Assembly (NCBI RefSeq): GCF_016482825.1
Contig: NZ_JAEMNV010000001.1
Span: 124,001 to 188,000 of the forward strand
Reading direction: 5' to 3'
Source of the DNA: Antrihabitans stalagmiti
Lineage (GTDB): Bacteria > Actinomycetota > Actinomycetes > Mycobacteriales > Mycobacteriaceae
DNA: 64,000 nt
In this document: positions 40,044 to 48,613 of the stretch, piece by piece
Numbering within the stretch: position 1 is the stretch's first letter
How the letters are laid out: each line of letters begins with the position of its first letter
Program-made: the position numbers and the translations under genes
Notes under the pieces: model-generated
The model's input: the letters and a program-made list of their open reading frames with translations, nothing else
The model's database searches: none
What the model was told of the DNA's origin: nothing

Positions 40044-40847
40044 ATGTTCATGACCAATTTGACGGTGTCCCATGTCTTGGGCAAGACGTGGAAGCTCAAC
40101 GCGCCGTTGGTATACAAGGGCAAACGCGACTACTACGTCATCAAGGCAGGGTTCGAGACCGACTTCGCATCGATCCCGAAGCCGATCGCGTGGTTGCTCG
40201 ACAGTTCGGGCGGCAACTCCGAGGCTGCGGTCCTGCATGATGCTGTCTGGCGAGAGTCGCAAGAGCCGAAGGATATTCGCCGGATCGATCCCTGGAACGC
40301 CGACGGTCTGTTCAGACGCGCGCTGCGGGAGACGGGTATGCCTGCGCTCACCAGGGGGCTCATGTGGTGGGGTGTTCGCACCAACGCCGTCGTGCACGGT
40401 CGCTTCGGGATCGACGGTCCGTCGTTGCCGATCAAGCTGCTGCAACTCGTCGGTGGTTTTCTGCTCGGTGTGATCACGGTGCTGCCGGTGACGATCGTCG
40501 CCGCGATCGGTCTCGTCGCCTACTGGGTGTTCAACTGGATCGCTGCAGCGGTCTGGACGATCTTCGAGCGCTCGCACGGTATGCCGACCAACTGGCCGTG
40601 GCTGCCGTTCAGACCGAAGAAAGTCGCAGCGCTGACCTTCGCCGCGACTGCTGCGCCGACCATGTCTTTGGTGGTAGTCCCGATCTGGCAGAGCGCGGAG
40701 GTCAAGACGGCGGAGGCTGTCGCATTGGAGAACCTGTTGCTCGCACGCGGTGACACGCCGATCACCAACGCCGAAGTGGATGCGCTGTCCGACCGAACTC
40801 AGGCCGAGACGCCGTTGGCAGTGCAGAAGGCGTGGGAGCTGCCTTAA
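40044..40847 (+). CDS. DUF1353 domain protein with membrane segments
   Basis: 267 aa, ATG 40044 (a second ATG at 40050 is possible). Residues ~1-110 form a DUF1353 domain, known mainly from phage structural/lysis neighbourhoods, with KAGFETDFASIPKPIAWLL (DFASIP at 40-45) and AAVLHDAVWR. Then a ~40-residue hydrophobic stretch (about 132-172, two helices) and a soluble tail. Fusion of this phage-type domain to membrane helices is unusual. No other phage gene is nearby. Its stop overlaps the convergent B-4DMT gene by 4 nt (ttaa). Function unknown. Confidence 0.75.
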   Translation: MFMTNLTVSHVLGKTWKLNAPLVYKGKRDYYVIKAGFETDFASIPKPIAWLLDSSGGNSEAAVLHDAVWRESQEPKDIRRIDPWNADGLFRRALRETGMPALTRGLMWWGVRTNAVVHGRFGIDGPSLPIKLLQLVGGFLLGVITVLPVTIVAAIGLVAYWVFNWIAAAVWTIFERSHGMPTNWPWLPFRPKKVAALTFAATAAPTMSLVVVPIWQSAEVKTAEAVALENLLLARGDTPITNAEVDALSDRTQAETPLAVQKAWELP

Positions 40848-41302
40848 ACCGATGCGGTGGTGCGCTCCGATTCGTGGCTTTCGTGTCGCCGTGCCAGGAA
40901 GTGGCTGATTCCGATGCCGATCATTGCGGGGATGAAAATCAGCAACAGGGTCCACGCCGCGCCCGAGGTGAGCTCGAAGATGAGCCCTTCGCCGCCGGTG
41001 TCGATCTTCGGGAAATGACCGATCACCCAGCACGCGATCCCTGCAGCGACCGCGCCGAGCGCACTCGCGCAGAGCCAACCGATGGTCAGGTCCGCGCCGC
41101 CTCTGCCGCTCGGGAAATCGCGTCGATCGGCCTTGGCGTCGGCGTATCCCCACACGCCTGCGATAACGACGACGACGGCGAACAGAGCGAAGCGAGCGAT
41201 GGAACCGTGCAACGGCCATTGCGCGATCGCGAATCCGAGTACGACCCTGATAACCACGTGCACCAGCGCAAGACCCAGACCACGCAACAACCAAGAATTC
41301 AT
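40844..41302 (-). CDS. B-4DMT-like membrane protein (Rv2536-like)
   Basis: 152 aa from ATG 41302 (MNSWLLRGLGLAL); the ORF extension to 41365 would run into the pepQ start region. Four hydrophobic helices (about 5-28, 32-55, 75-97, 112-135) with short loops, the size of small four-helix transporters; the position, divergent from pepQ, matches Rv2536 of M. tuberculosis. The call as a transporter rests on family naming only; no substrate is known. Confidence 0.78.
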   Translation of the reverse strand: MNSWLLRGLGLALVHVVIRVVLGFAIAQWPLHGSIARFALFAVVVVIAGVWGYADAKADRRDFPSGRGGADLTIGWLCASALGAVAAGIACWVIGHFPKIDTGGEGLIFELTSGAAWTLLLIFIPAMIGIGISHFLARRHESHESERTTASV

Positions 41303-41350
41303 AAATAGAGGTAACCACAGCCGTGGGCTGCCCGCCTGTAGGTTTGTGAA

Positions 41351-42454
41351 ATGTCCGCTGATCACGGTGCTCGACGCGAAGCGTTGCGATGCCTTCTTGT
41401 TGGTAACAACGTCGATGCGTTATTGGTCACCGATCTCGTCAACATCCGCTATCTCACCGGGTTCACCGGGTCGAATGCTGCGTTGCTGATTCATACAGGC
41501 GATTCACGCACGTCCGAGGATCGCACCGTCATCTGCACCGACGGTCGCTACCTGGCCCAGGTCGCCGCGCAGGTGCCGGACCTTCGCGCGGAGATAGCCC
41601 GCGCCAGCGCGCGCCGTTTGGTGGAGCTTGCGCTCGAAACGGACGTCGGGCGGATCGGGTTCGAGAGTCACATCGCGACGGTCGACCAACTCCGCGGGTG
41701 GACCGAGCTGAGCACGGCACTCGATTTGGTGCGGACCCCAGGGCTGGTCGAAGAACTGCGCCGAGTCAAGGACGAGCACGAGGTCTCTTTGCTCCGCGCG
41801 GCCTGCACTGCAGCGGACAGGGCGCTTGCGGCGTTGCTGGAAGCCGGCGGCCTCGCGCCTGGGCGAACGGAACGTCAAGTCGGCAGGCAGCTGGAATTTC
41901 TGATGTTCGAACACGGCGCCGAAGGCGTGTCGTTCGAAACGATCGTCGCGGCCGGTGCCCATTCGGCGATCCCACATCACCGTCCTACCGATGCGCTGTT
42001 GGCGCGCGGCGACTTCGTGAAGATCGACTTCGGCGCAATTGTCGGGGGATACCACTCGGACATGACGAGGACCTATGTTCTCGACGCGCCGGCGGCCTGG
42101 CAGATCGACGTCTACGACCTGGTTGCGCGTGCGCAGGCAGCGGGTCGAGCTGCACTGCTTCCCGGCGCGGATGTCGTCGATGTGGACGCTGCGGCACGCA
42201 CGGTCATCGAGGACGCAGGTCACGGTGAGCTGTTTCTCCACGGACTCGGCCACGGTGTCGGGCTGCAGATCCACGAAGCGCCGGGAATCGGCAAGCTCGG
42301 CACGGGTACACTTCTTACCGGCGAGGCAGTGACCGTCGAACCTGGTGTGTACTTCTCCGGCCGCGGAGGCGTCCGAATCGAGGACACTCTTGTGGTGCGC
42401 GACGAGGGCCCGGAACTGCTCACCCTCACCAGCAAAGACCTGACCGTCGTATAG
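41351..42454 (+). CDS. pepQ: M24 metallopeptidase, Xaa-Pro aminopeptidase/dipeptidase
   Basis: 367 aa, ATG 41351. N-terminal creatinase-like domain (about 1-130, TDLVNIRYLTGFTGSNAALL) and a pita-bread catalytic domain. The five metal ligands are seen in order: Asp in KIDFGAIVGGYHSDMTRTY (two Asp, about 226 and 237), His in HGLGHGVGLQIHE (about 301), Glu in VTVEPGVYF and Glu in RIEDTLVV. Cleaves peptides at X-Pro bonds in the cytosol. Upstream of efp and nusB, as in Rv2535c-Rv2533c; a link with EF-P and proline metabolism is suggestive. Confidence 0.93.
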   Translation: MSADHGARREALRCLLVGNNVDALLVTDLVNIRYLTGFTGSNAALLIHTGDSRTSEDRTVICTDGRYLAQVAAQVPDLRAEIARASARRLVELALETDVGRIGFESHIATVDQLRGWTELSTALDLVRTPGLVEELRRVKDEHEVSLLRAACTAADRALAALLEAGGLAPGRTERQVGRQLEFLMFEHGAEGVSFETIVAAGAHSAIPHHRPTDALLARGDFVKIDFGAIVGGYHSDMTRTYVLDAPAAWQIDVYDLVARAQAAGRAALLPGADVVDVDAAARTVIEDAGHGELFLHGLGHGVGLQIHEAPGIGKLGTGTLLTGEAVTVEPGVYFSGRGGVRIEDTLVVRDEGPELLTLTSKDLTVV

Positions 42455-42519
42455 GGGCGGGTACGAACAACATCACGATGAACGCGTCGAGACAGACGCA
42501 TTGAGGAGACGCGAAGCAA

Positions 42520-43083
42520 GTGGCTTCAACCAGCGATTTCAAGAACGGCCTTGTCCTGAACATCGAGGGACAGCTCTGGAACATCATCGAGTTCCAGCAC
42601 GTCAAGCCAGGCAAGGGTCCCGCGTTCGTGCGGACGAAGCTCAAGAACGTGCTCTCCGGCAAGGTCGTCGACAAGACGTTCAACGCGGGTGTCAAGGTCG
42701 AGGTCGCAACTGTCGACCGCCGCGACATGACGTACCTCTACCACGACGGCAGCGACTACGTGTTCATGGACGGCGACACCTACGATCAGCACTCCATCAG
42801 CGAGGCGACGATCGGTGACAGCGCACGCTTCCTGCTCGAAAACATGACCGCACAGGTCGCGATTCACGACGGCGCGCCGCTGTACGTCGAGCTCCCGGTC
42901 ACGGTCGAGCTCGAGGTCAAGCACACCGATCCCGGTCTGCAGGGCGACCGCTCGACCGGTGGAACCAAGCCCGCCACGCTGGAGACAGGCGCCGAGGTGC
43001 AGGTTCCGCTGTTCATCAACACCGGCGACAAGCTCAAGATCGACTCGCGCGACGGTAATTACCTCGGCCGCGTGAACAGCTGA
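42520..43083 (+). CDS. efp: translation elongation factor P
   Basis: 187 aa, GTG 42520 with gaggaga 10 nt upstream. Three beta-barrel domains: KOW-like domain I with [17 protein letters not shown], whose loop PGKG carries Lys at the site modified in other bacteria, OB domain II, and OB domain III ending [11 protein letters not shown]. Relieves ribosome stalling at polyproline, which is relevant here because several genes in the window encode proline-rich proteins. The usual EF-P length. Confidence 0.97.
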   Translation: MASTSDFKNGLVLNIEGQLWNIIEFQHVKPGKGPAFVRTKLKNVLSGKVVDKTFNAGVKVEVATVDRRDMTYLYHDGSDYVFMDGDTYDQHSISEATIGDSARFLLENMTAQVAIHDGAPLYVELPVTVELEVKHTDPGLQGDRSTGGTKPATLETGAEVQVPLFINTGDKLKIDSRDGNYLGRVNS

Positions 43084-43112
43084 CCGGTCGAGTGACGGGA
43101 CAGGAAGTAGTC

Positions 43113-43640
43113 GTGGCGTCGTCCAGTTCGAACTCCCAGGATCCGGTGGGCCCTTCGGACAAGCCAGCGCCGAAGAAGCTCGGCGCCCGGCACAAGGCTC
43201 GGCGTCGCGCTGTCGACCTGCTCTTCGAGGCAGAGGCACGTGACGTCGATCCTGTCGACATGGCCGACGAGCGGGTTCGACTCGCAATCAGCGACGACGC
43301 TGTTGCGCCGGTGAACCCCTACGCGGTGACCGTCGTGCGCGGCGTCGCAGAGAATCTCGATCGCATCGACGGGACCATTGCGTCGTATCTGCAGGACTGG
43401 ACGCTGGACCGCTTGCCCGCGGTCGACCGCGCAATCCTGCGGATCGCCGTGTGGGAACTGTTCCACGCCGACGACGTGCCGCCCGTGGTCGCCGTCGACG
43501 AGGCCGTGGAGTTGGCGAAGGAATTGTCGACCGACGATTCGCCATCGTTCATCAACGGAGTTCTCGGACAGGTTGTGCTCGTAGCACCTCAGGTGCGCGC
43601 AGCGGCGGCAGCCACTCTGGCCGATCGGCCGGAGGCCTGA
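43113..43640 (+). CDS. nusB: transcription antitermination factor NusB
   Basis: 175 aa from GTG 43113, which has aggaag at proper spacing; GTG 43092 is an alternative (182 aa) with no good ribosome binding site. After a Ser/Pro/Lys-rich extension, the helical NusB fold begins [22 protein letters not shown], with [21 protein letters not shown] and [27 protein letters not shown], the conserved RNA/NusE-binding helices. Participates in rRNA antitermination. It follows efp after 29 nt, probably in the same transcript. Confidence 0.94.
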   Translation: MASSSSNSQDPVGPSDKPAPKKLGARHKARRRAVDLLFEAEARDVDPVDMADERVRLAISDDAVAPVNPYAVTVVRGVAENLDRIDGTIASYLQDWTLDRLPAVDRAILRIAVWELFHADDVPPVVAVDEAVELAKELSTDDSPSFINGVLGQVVLVAPQVRAAAAATLADRPEA

Positions 43641-43644
43641 GCGG

Positions 43645-45750
43645 TCAGCTCGGGGCCGGCTCGAACACCGAGACCGTGCCGTCGTACTCGTTGCCCGCGT
43701 AGAGCACGTGCGTTATCGGATCGACCGCCATACCTGACGGTCCGTCGGCTGCGGTGATCGTGTTCACCACGGACCGCGATGTCGTGTCGATGACCGAGAT
43801 CGTGTTGTCCTCGATGTTGCTGACATAGACGACCGCGAGGTCGGAATCTGCGACGACGCCAACCGGAAAGGCGCCGACGGCAACGGTCGCGACAACCGTG
43901 TCGGAGCTGGTGTCGAGCACGGAGACCACGTTCGCGTCTTCGTGGGTGACGTACGCGGTCTGTGACGCCGGATCGATCCCGATTCGAGCGGGTTTGTCGG
44001 TGACCGGAATCGTCGCACGCACCGCGCGTGTGGACGAGTCGATGACCGAGACGGTGTTGTCGCGCGAATTCGCTACATAGACGGTCTGACTCGACGGATC
44101 GCTCGTCACGCCCCACGGGAACGCGCCGACCGTGATGGTGTCGACGACCTCACGGGTCGAGGTATCGACCACGATGACGGTGCCGTCGTCCGGGTTCGAG
44201 GCGAACAGCGAGGAAGTACCAGGGTCGACGGCGATACGCGCGATTGCCTTGCCGATGTCGACCGTCGCAGTGACGGAGTCGGTCGAGGCATCGATGACCG
44301 ACAGGGTGCCGTCGCCGATGTTTGCGACATACAGCGTCTGCGTATCCGAATCGACTGCAAGACCGACCGGTGTCTTTCCGACGTCGATCGAGGTGGTGAC
44401 CGCACCGGAGTCGACGTCGATGACGGTGATGGACGAATCGTCGGCGTTGGCGGCGTACAACTTGCGCAAATTGGCCTCGATGACGACGGCGACGGGTGTG
44501 GTCCCCACCGGAATCGTCGTGGCTATCGAGGCGGCGGGACCGTTGGCGATGGCGGCGCCTGAATCGGCGGTGTCTCCAGGTGTGCTGCTTGCGGTCGAGT
44601 CCTTTGCTTTATCGTCGGAGGCGGCAAGTTGCCAAACCGCGAAAGCGCCTGCGAGGGCAAGTATCCCGACGATCGCGGCGACGAGAATCCAGCGCCGTGA
44701 CTTCGGCGCTGGTGCCGGTGACCGCGAGGGAACCGGTGGCCGTGACAGCGGCGGCACGGGCGGAGGCCCGACCCTCGTCGGCGGCGGTGCTTGCCGACTC
44801 GTCTCACGCCGCGTCGGTTGCGGCTGATTCTGTGGCGGCTGATTCTGTCGAGTTGCGTTTGCCCTCGTCTCGCTGAAGTCGATCGTCGGTTCTTCGGCGG
44901 GAGGTGGCGGGGGAGTCGGCAGTCTCGGACCGGGAACCGCGCGAAGTGCCTGATAGGCGGCGGCGGCGAGTTCCCCCGCGGTGTCGTAGCGGTCGTTGGG
45001 GTTCTTCGCCATCCCGCGTGCGACAACTTCGTCGAATGCGGTCGGGACGCTCGACCGAAGGGCACTCGGCTTCGGCGGTGGTTTGTTCAGATGTCCCGCG
45101 ACCTGCTGCTCGAGGCTCTTTCCCGGATACGGACGCGACGCGGTGAGGCATTCGTGCAGGACGCAGGCGAGCGCGTACACGTCGGACCGAGCATCGGCCT
45201 GCCCGGTGGTGAAGCGCTCGGGAGCCATGTAGGTCATGGTTCCGATGGCGATTCCGGTGCTGGTCAGGTTGGTGTCCCCGGCCGAGCGGGCGATACCGAA
45301 GTCGATGAGATAGACGAAGTTCTTCGGCGTGACGAGCATGTTCGACGGTTTGACGTCGCGATGGACCAGGCCTTCGGCATGCGCGGCGTCCAATGCGGAC
45401 CCGACCTGATCGATGACCGACACCGCGAACCGAGGTGGCATCGGCCCGCTCGCCCGCAGCATGGCTCCGACATCCGTGCCCTCGATGAGGCGCATATCCA
45501 GAAAGAGGCGACCGTCGATCTCGCCGAAGTCGTGAATCGGCACGACGTGTGGGTCACGGAGACCTGCGGCGGCATGTGCCTCGCGCCGAAACCGTTCGCG
45601 AAACTCTTTGTCGGCGGCCATCTGCTGCGGCAGGACCTTCAATGCGACGATTCGGTCGGTCACGGTGTCGTAGGCCTCGTACACCTGGCCCATACCGCCT
45701 TCGCCGATCAACTCCCGAAGGCGATATCGACCGAACGGCGTCTCGTCCAC
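43645..45750 (-). CDS. receptor Ser/Thr protein kinase with seven-bladed YVTN beta-propeller
   Basis: 701 aa, GTG 45750. Kinase domain 1-~270: Gly loop IGEGGMGQVYEAYD (15-28), Lys38 (VALKV), catalytic loop HRDVKPSN (Asp132), DFG at 150-152, activation segment with TGIAIGTMTYMAPERF. Then a Pro-rich juxtamembrane linker (~280-350), one transmembrane helix (~353-375) and an extracellular sensor of seven ~42-residue YVTN repeats (~412-701), each ending in a VYVAN...SVID-type strand pair. This is the PknD layout, with YVTN repeats in place of NHL repeats. It follows the flotillin gene by 58 nt on the same strand. Ligand unknown. Confidence 0.93.
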   Translation of the reverse strand: MDETPFGRYRLRELIGEGGMGQVYEAYDTVTDRIVALKVLPQQMAADKEFRERFRREAHAAAGLRDPHVVPIHDFGEIDGRLFLDMRLIEGTDVGAMLRASGPMPPRFAVSVIDQVGSALDAAHAEGLVHRDVKPSNMLVTPKNFVYLIDFGIARSAGDTNLTSTGIAIGTMTYMAPERFTTGQADARSDVYALACVLHECLTASRPYPGKSLEQQVAGHLNKPPPKPSALRSSVPTAFDEVVARGMAKNPNDRYDTAGELAAAAYQALRAVPGPRLPTPPPPPAEEPTIDFSETRANATRQNQPPQNQPQPTRRETSRQAPPPTRVGPPPVPPLSRPPVPSRSPAPAPKSRRWILVAAIVGILALAGAFAVWQLAASDDKAKDSTASSTPGDTADSGAAIANGPAASIATTIPVGTTPVAVVIEANLRKLYAANADDSSITVIDVDSGAVTTSIDVGKTPVGLAVDSDTQTLYVANIGDGTLSVIDASTDSVTATVDIGKAIARIAVDPGTSSLFASNPDDGTVIVVDTSTREVVDTITVGAFPWGVTSDPSSQTVYVANSRDNTVSVIDSSTRAVRATIPVTDKPARIGIDPASQTAYVTHEDANVVSVLDTSSDTVVATVAVGAFPVGVVADSDLAVVYVSNIEDNTISVIDTTSRSVVNTITAADGPSGMAVDPITHVLYAGNEYDGTVSVFEPAPS

Positions 45751-45808
45751 CGAATCTCCCTTGCCCCTGGGCGCTTACAAGCTCAGCAGAGCTTAGCGGG
45801 AGTGGCAG

Positions 45809-47263
45809 TCACTCCGCCGCGTCAGGAACAAGATCCAACCTCGGTTCGGTTCCGTTCCTACCGAGACCGTTCAGGATCGTCGTGATGTCCACACCCGAAT
45901 TTTCCAGTGTTGCAATGACACTTGCGATTACCTGGGGCGATACGCCGAGGATCGACCCGATCGAGTTGCGGGCGTCGTCGCCGCCGCCGACGATGGAGAT
46001 GCTCTCGATCTGCCCGACCTGCGCGGCAGCGGCCGACGTCGCATCCACGAGTGTTCGCAGCACGTCCGGAAGCATCTGTAGCCGCGCGGCTTCGGCACCG
46101 AACGTGTTCAAGGCTTCGGCAACCTGCTTCTTGCCTGCCGCCTCTGCTTCGAGACGTGCCCGTAAACCGTCGGCCTCTGCCTGGCGTTCGGCTCGCAGCG
46201 CCTCAGCGGCGAACTTTCTCGCGTCTGCTTCGGCCGCACCGGTCTGTCGTGCGGTTTCCGCTGTTGCCTCGGCACGCAGGATCGACGATCGACGTTCACC
46301 TTCGGCGCGTGCGATCGCTGCCTGGCGCTCGGCCTCGGCGGGAGCGATCACGTCGGCCTGCAGCGCTGCCTGTGCCTGCTGTGCGCGTTTCTGCTCGACG
46401 ATGGTCCGTGCCTCTACGCGGGCGGCTTCGGCCTGTTCCTTCGCGATACCGACGGCCTTTTCGGCGGTGGCCTGCGCCAGTGGACCGGCCTGGTCTGCTT
46501 CGGCGTTTTCGGCTTCGGTGCGGGCACGCAACCGTGCGAGTTCGACATCGCGCTGTTGGTTGGCGGTCGCGATGGCGGTGTCGGCCTCCGCCTGGGCGAT
46601 CGAACCTGCTTGGCGGGCGCGGGCCGACTGGATTTGCGAATCACGCTCGGCCTCGGCCGTTCCGATGATGGCGTCACGTCGGACCTCGGCGATTCGGCGC
46701 TGGCCGAGCGATTCCAGGTAGCCGTTCTTGTCGGAGATTCCGGCGATCTTCAGAACGTCGACCTCCATGCCGATCCTGGCGAGGTCGCTGCCCGCCTCCT
46801 CGACGACACTGCGTGCGAGGGTGTCCCGATTCGAATTGAGATCTTCGACGGTCATCGTCGCGGTGATACCGCGCAGGCTGCCGGACAGAATTTCGTTGAT
46901 CTGACGTTGCAATTCGTGCAGGTCGGCGGTCAGGAAGCGTTGCACCGCGGTCTGGACCGCTTCGTCGTTGGAGCCGATTCGGACAAGTCCGACTGCCTCG
47001 ACGCTGACAGGAACGCCGTTGTTGGACAACGCATTCTGCAGGTTGATGTTCACGTTGAACGGCTCGAGCGACATCTTGTCGACCCGTTCGATACCGGGGA
47101 TTCGCAGGCGGGCGCCGCCGCGCACAACCTTCGGGGTGCCACGGCCGGTGAACACGGCGACTTCGTTGGGCGGCACCTTGATGTAGTTCTTCACATAGAT
47201 CAGAGGCAGAGCGACGAAGATGATGAGGGCCGCGATGGCGGCGATGATGACAATCGTCAGCAT
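45809..47263 (-). CDS. flotillin-family (SPFH) membrane microdomain protein
   Basis: 484 aa, ATG 47263. N-terminal membrane helix (1-24), SPFH/PHB domain (about 25-200, VPPNEVAVFTGRGTPKVVRGG), then a long Ala/Glu/Arg coiled coil (about 200-400) full of EA-type repeats as in flotillins, and a C-terminal segment with GGGDDARNSIGSILG. Flotillins scaffold ordered membrane regions and bring signalling proteins together. Upstream by 48 nt is an NfeD-like gene, its usual partner; downstream is a receptor kinase. Confidence 0.93.
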   Translation of the reverse strand: MLTIVIIAAIAALIIFVALPLIYVKNYIKVPPNEVAVFTGRGTPKVVRGGARLRIPGIERVDKMSLEPFNVNINLQNALSNNGVPVSVEAVGLVRIGSNDEAVQTAVQRFLTADLHELQRQINEILSGSLRGITATMTVEDLNSNRDTLARSVVEEAGSDLARIGMEVDVLKIAGISDKNGYLESLGQRRIAEVRRDAIIGTAEAERDSQIQSARARQAGSIAQAEADTAIATANQQRDVELARLRARTEAENAEADQAGPLAQATAEKAVGIAKEQAEAARVEARTIVEQKRAQQAQAALQADVIAPAEAERQAAIARAEGERRSSILRAEATAETARQTGAAEADARKFAAEALRAERQAEADGLRARLEAEAAGKKQVAEALNTFGAEAARLQMLPDVLRTLVDATSAAAAQVGQIESISIVGGGDDARNSIGSILGVSPQVIASVIATLENSGVDITTILNGLGRNGTEPRLDLVPDAAE

Positions 47264-47294
47264 TCGTTGGTCCTTCGGGTGAGGTCTGGAACTG

Positions 47295-47323
47295 CTAGAT
47301 CTCCGGTACGGCTAGATCTCCGG
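47295..47323. repeat. short tandem duplication at the NfeD gene end
   Basis: ctagatctccgg occurs at 47295-47306 and 47312-47323 (17 bp offset, 5 bp between). On the minus strand each copy reads CCGGAGATCTAG; the upstream one encodes the last codons and TAG of the NfeD-like gene, the other lies just after it. Probably a slippage duplication of the gene end. Confidence 0.7.
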
Positions 47324-47836
47324 AACACCGACGACGTGTACGAACTCGTCGTCGACGTCGGTTATGTAGATCCGGCTCGCGGTGGGTAGGACATTCGGTT
47401 CGGCGCTCTTGGCCTTGGCTCGTACTCGGCTGCCGTCGGGATCGACGAACGACACCTCACCCCAGCCGTCGACGGGAATCGACAGTTCGACCCGGCCGAG
47501 CAGACCTATGTAGGAACTGCGCCCGAAGTGCGAATTCGACTGCTGGCGCTGCAGGTAGGGGAGTAGCAATCCGCGAAAGAGGGCGACAAGCCCGACGGAG
47601 GCGGCCGCGCCGACCGAAATCTGCAGAGCGTCACCGCCGCCGGCGAACTTTGTTCCGAGGCCGCCCGCACCGAAGCCGAAGATCGCCGTAGCGATCGTCG
47701 TGAGACTGAGAAACGATATGCCGTCGCCGTGCCCGCCGGCGCCGATCTGGTGGTCGCCACCGAATTCCCCGACGACCAGGCTCCCCGCGAGCGCGACAAC
47801 GCCTACGGCGAAACATGCGATCAGAACCGCAGTCAA
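47312..47836 (-). CDS. NfeD-like membrane protein, flotillin partner
   Basis: 174 aa from TTG 47836, which has gagggggaag directly upstream; no better in-frame start is seen. Two or three membrane helices (about 2-20, 40-62, 75-95) followed by a small beta-barrel (about 100-174) with GLLGRVELSIPVDGWGEVSFVDPDG, the OB-fold of NfeD/YuaF/YqiJ-type proteins. Such proteins are typically encoded next to flotillins and affect their assembly. First gene of a three-gene minus-strand unit. Confidence 0.8.
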   Translation of the reverse strand: MTAVLIACFAVGVVALAGSLVVGEFGGDHQIGAGGHGDGISFLSLTTIATAIFGFGAGGLGTKFAGGGDALQISVGAAASVGLVALFRGLLLPYLQRQQSNSHFGRSSYIGLLGRVELSIPVDGWGEVSFVDPDGSRVRAKAKSAEPNVLPTASRIYITDVDDEFVHVVGVPEI

Positions 47837-47872
47837 ACTTCCCCCTCACGCCGACGTCGAGACCAGGATATC

Positions 47873-47899
47873 TGGACATGCGCCCCGCGCTGCTAAGGT
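47873..47899 (+). promoter_or_regulatory. candidate promoter of the pyr operon
   Basis: TGGACA (47873-47878) and TAAGGT (47894-47899) resemble SigA -35 and -10 boxes with a short 15 bp spacer. The same two hexamers, with a 16 bp spacer, precede metK. Transcription would start near 47906, a few nt before the PyrR-type hairpin. Confidence 0.45.
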
Positions 47900-47916
47900 T
47901 ATGGCCGATAAGACAT

Positions 47917-47950
47917 CCTTTAACGATCCGTCCAGTGAGGCGGAGAAGGA
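47917..47950 (+). promoter_or_regulatory. PyrR-binding RNA hairpin sequestering the pyrR ribosome binding site
   Basis: Lower stem TCCTTT (47917-47922) with GAAGGA (47945-47950, one G-U), internal bulge AACGAT opposite A, upper stem CCG/CGG, and loop TCCAGTGAGG (47931-47940). The loop matches the PyrR-binding loop known from Bacillus pyr leaders (UCCAGAGAGG). The lower stem contains the Shine-Dalgarno gaaggagg of pyrR. Bound PyrR with UMP would stabilise the hairpin and block translation, as described for mycobacterial pyr leaders. Confidence 0.75.
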
Positions 47951-47959
47951 GGTCGGAGA

Positions 47960-48613
47960 ATGCGTATGCCCGATAAATCGGTCTCCGAACATGCGGGAGC
48001 GGTCGATTCGTCGACTCGCCACAGTCCTGAATGGGCAGCGTCTGCCCGTGAACTGCTGTCCTCGGCAGATGTCGCGCGGACGGTCGCGCGGATGGCGCAC
48101 CAGATCATCGAGAAGACTGCACTCGATTCCGACGATCCCGCTGTCGCCAGGGTTGTTCTGGTCGGAATCCCGACTCGCGGAACCACACTCGCGGTTCGGC
48201 TCGCGAACAAGATCGAAGAGTTCTCCGGCGTGCGGCCGGCTCTCGGATCCCTCGACATCACGCTCTACCGCGACGATCTTCGCAACAAACCCCACCGTCC
48301 GCTCGAACGGACCTCGGTGCCCGAGGGCGGGATCGAGGACGCACTTGTCGTCCTCGTCGACGACGTCCTGTTCTCCGGTCGGACCATCCGGTCCGCGCTG
48401 GACGCGCTGCGGGATCTCGGTCGAGCACGAGCCGTACAGCTCGCCGTGCTGGTCGACCGCGGTCACCGTGAGCTTCCTTTGCGCGCCGACTACGTCGGCA
48501 AGAACGTCCCTACCTCCCGAAGCGAAGACGTTTCGGTGCTGTTCAGCGAGCACGACGGGCGCGACGCGGTGCTGATCCACGGCGCAAAGTCCGTCGAGGA
48601 CACGCAGGCATGA
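47960..48613 (+). CDS. pyrR: bifunctional pyr operon regulator / uracil phosphoribosyltransferase PyrR
   Basis: 217 aa from ATG 47960; a second ATG at 47966 is in frame. PRTase fold with the PRPP loop [21 protein letters not shown] (about 131-151), [15 protein letters not shown] (about 71-85) and [10 protein letters not shown]. The N-terminal ~25 residues are an extension relative to Bacillus PyrR. It binds its own leader RNA and senses UMP/PRPP. Overlaps pyrB by 4 nt and heads a seven-gene operon. Confidence 0.94.
   Translation: MRMPDKSVSEHAGAVDSSTRHSPEWAASARELLSSADVARTVARMAHQIIEKTALDSDDPAVARVVLVGIPTRGTTLAVRLANKIEEFSGVRPALGSLDITLYRDDLRNKPHRPLERTSVPEGGIEDALVVLVDDVLFSGRTIRSALDALRDLGRARAVQLAVLVDRGHRELPLRADYVGKNVPTSRSEDVSVLFSEHDGRDAVLIHGAKSVEDTQA

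Noticed and set aside
38920-40053. 377 aa plus-strand ORF opposite the glycosidase-like gene
   Set aside because: The minus-strand frame has a TIM-barrel pattern and paired glutamates; the plus frame has no domain and overlaps the DUF1353 start.
39865-40850. Prophage remnant around the DUF1353 gene
   Set aside because: No integrase, terminase, capsid, lysis genes or att-like repeats nearby; base composition is like the neighbours.
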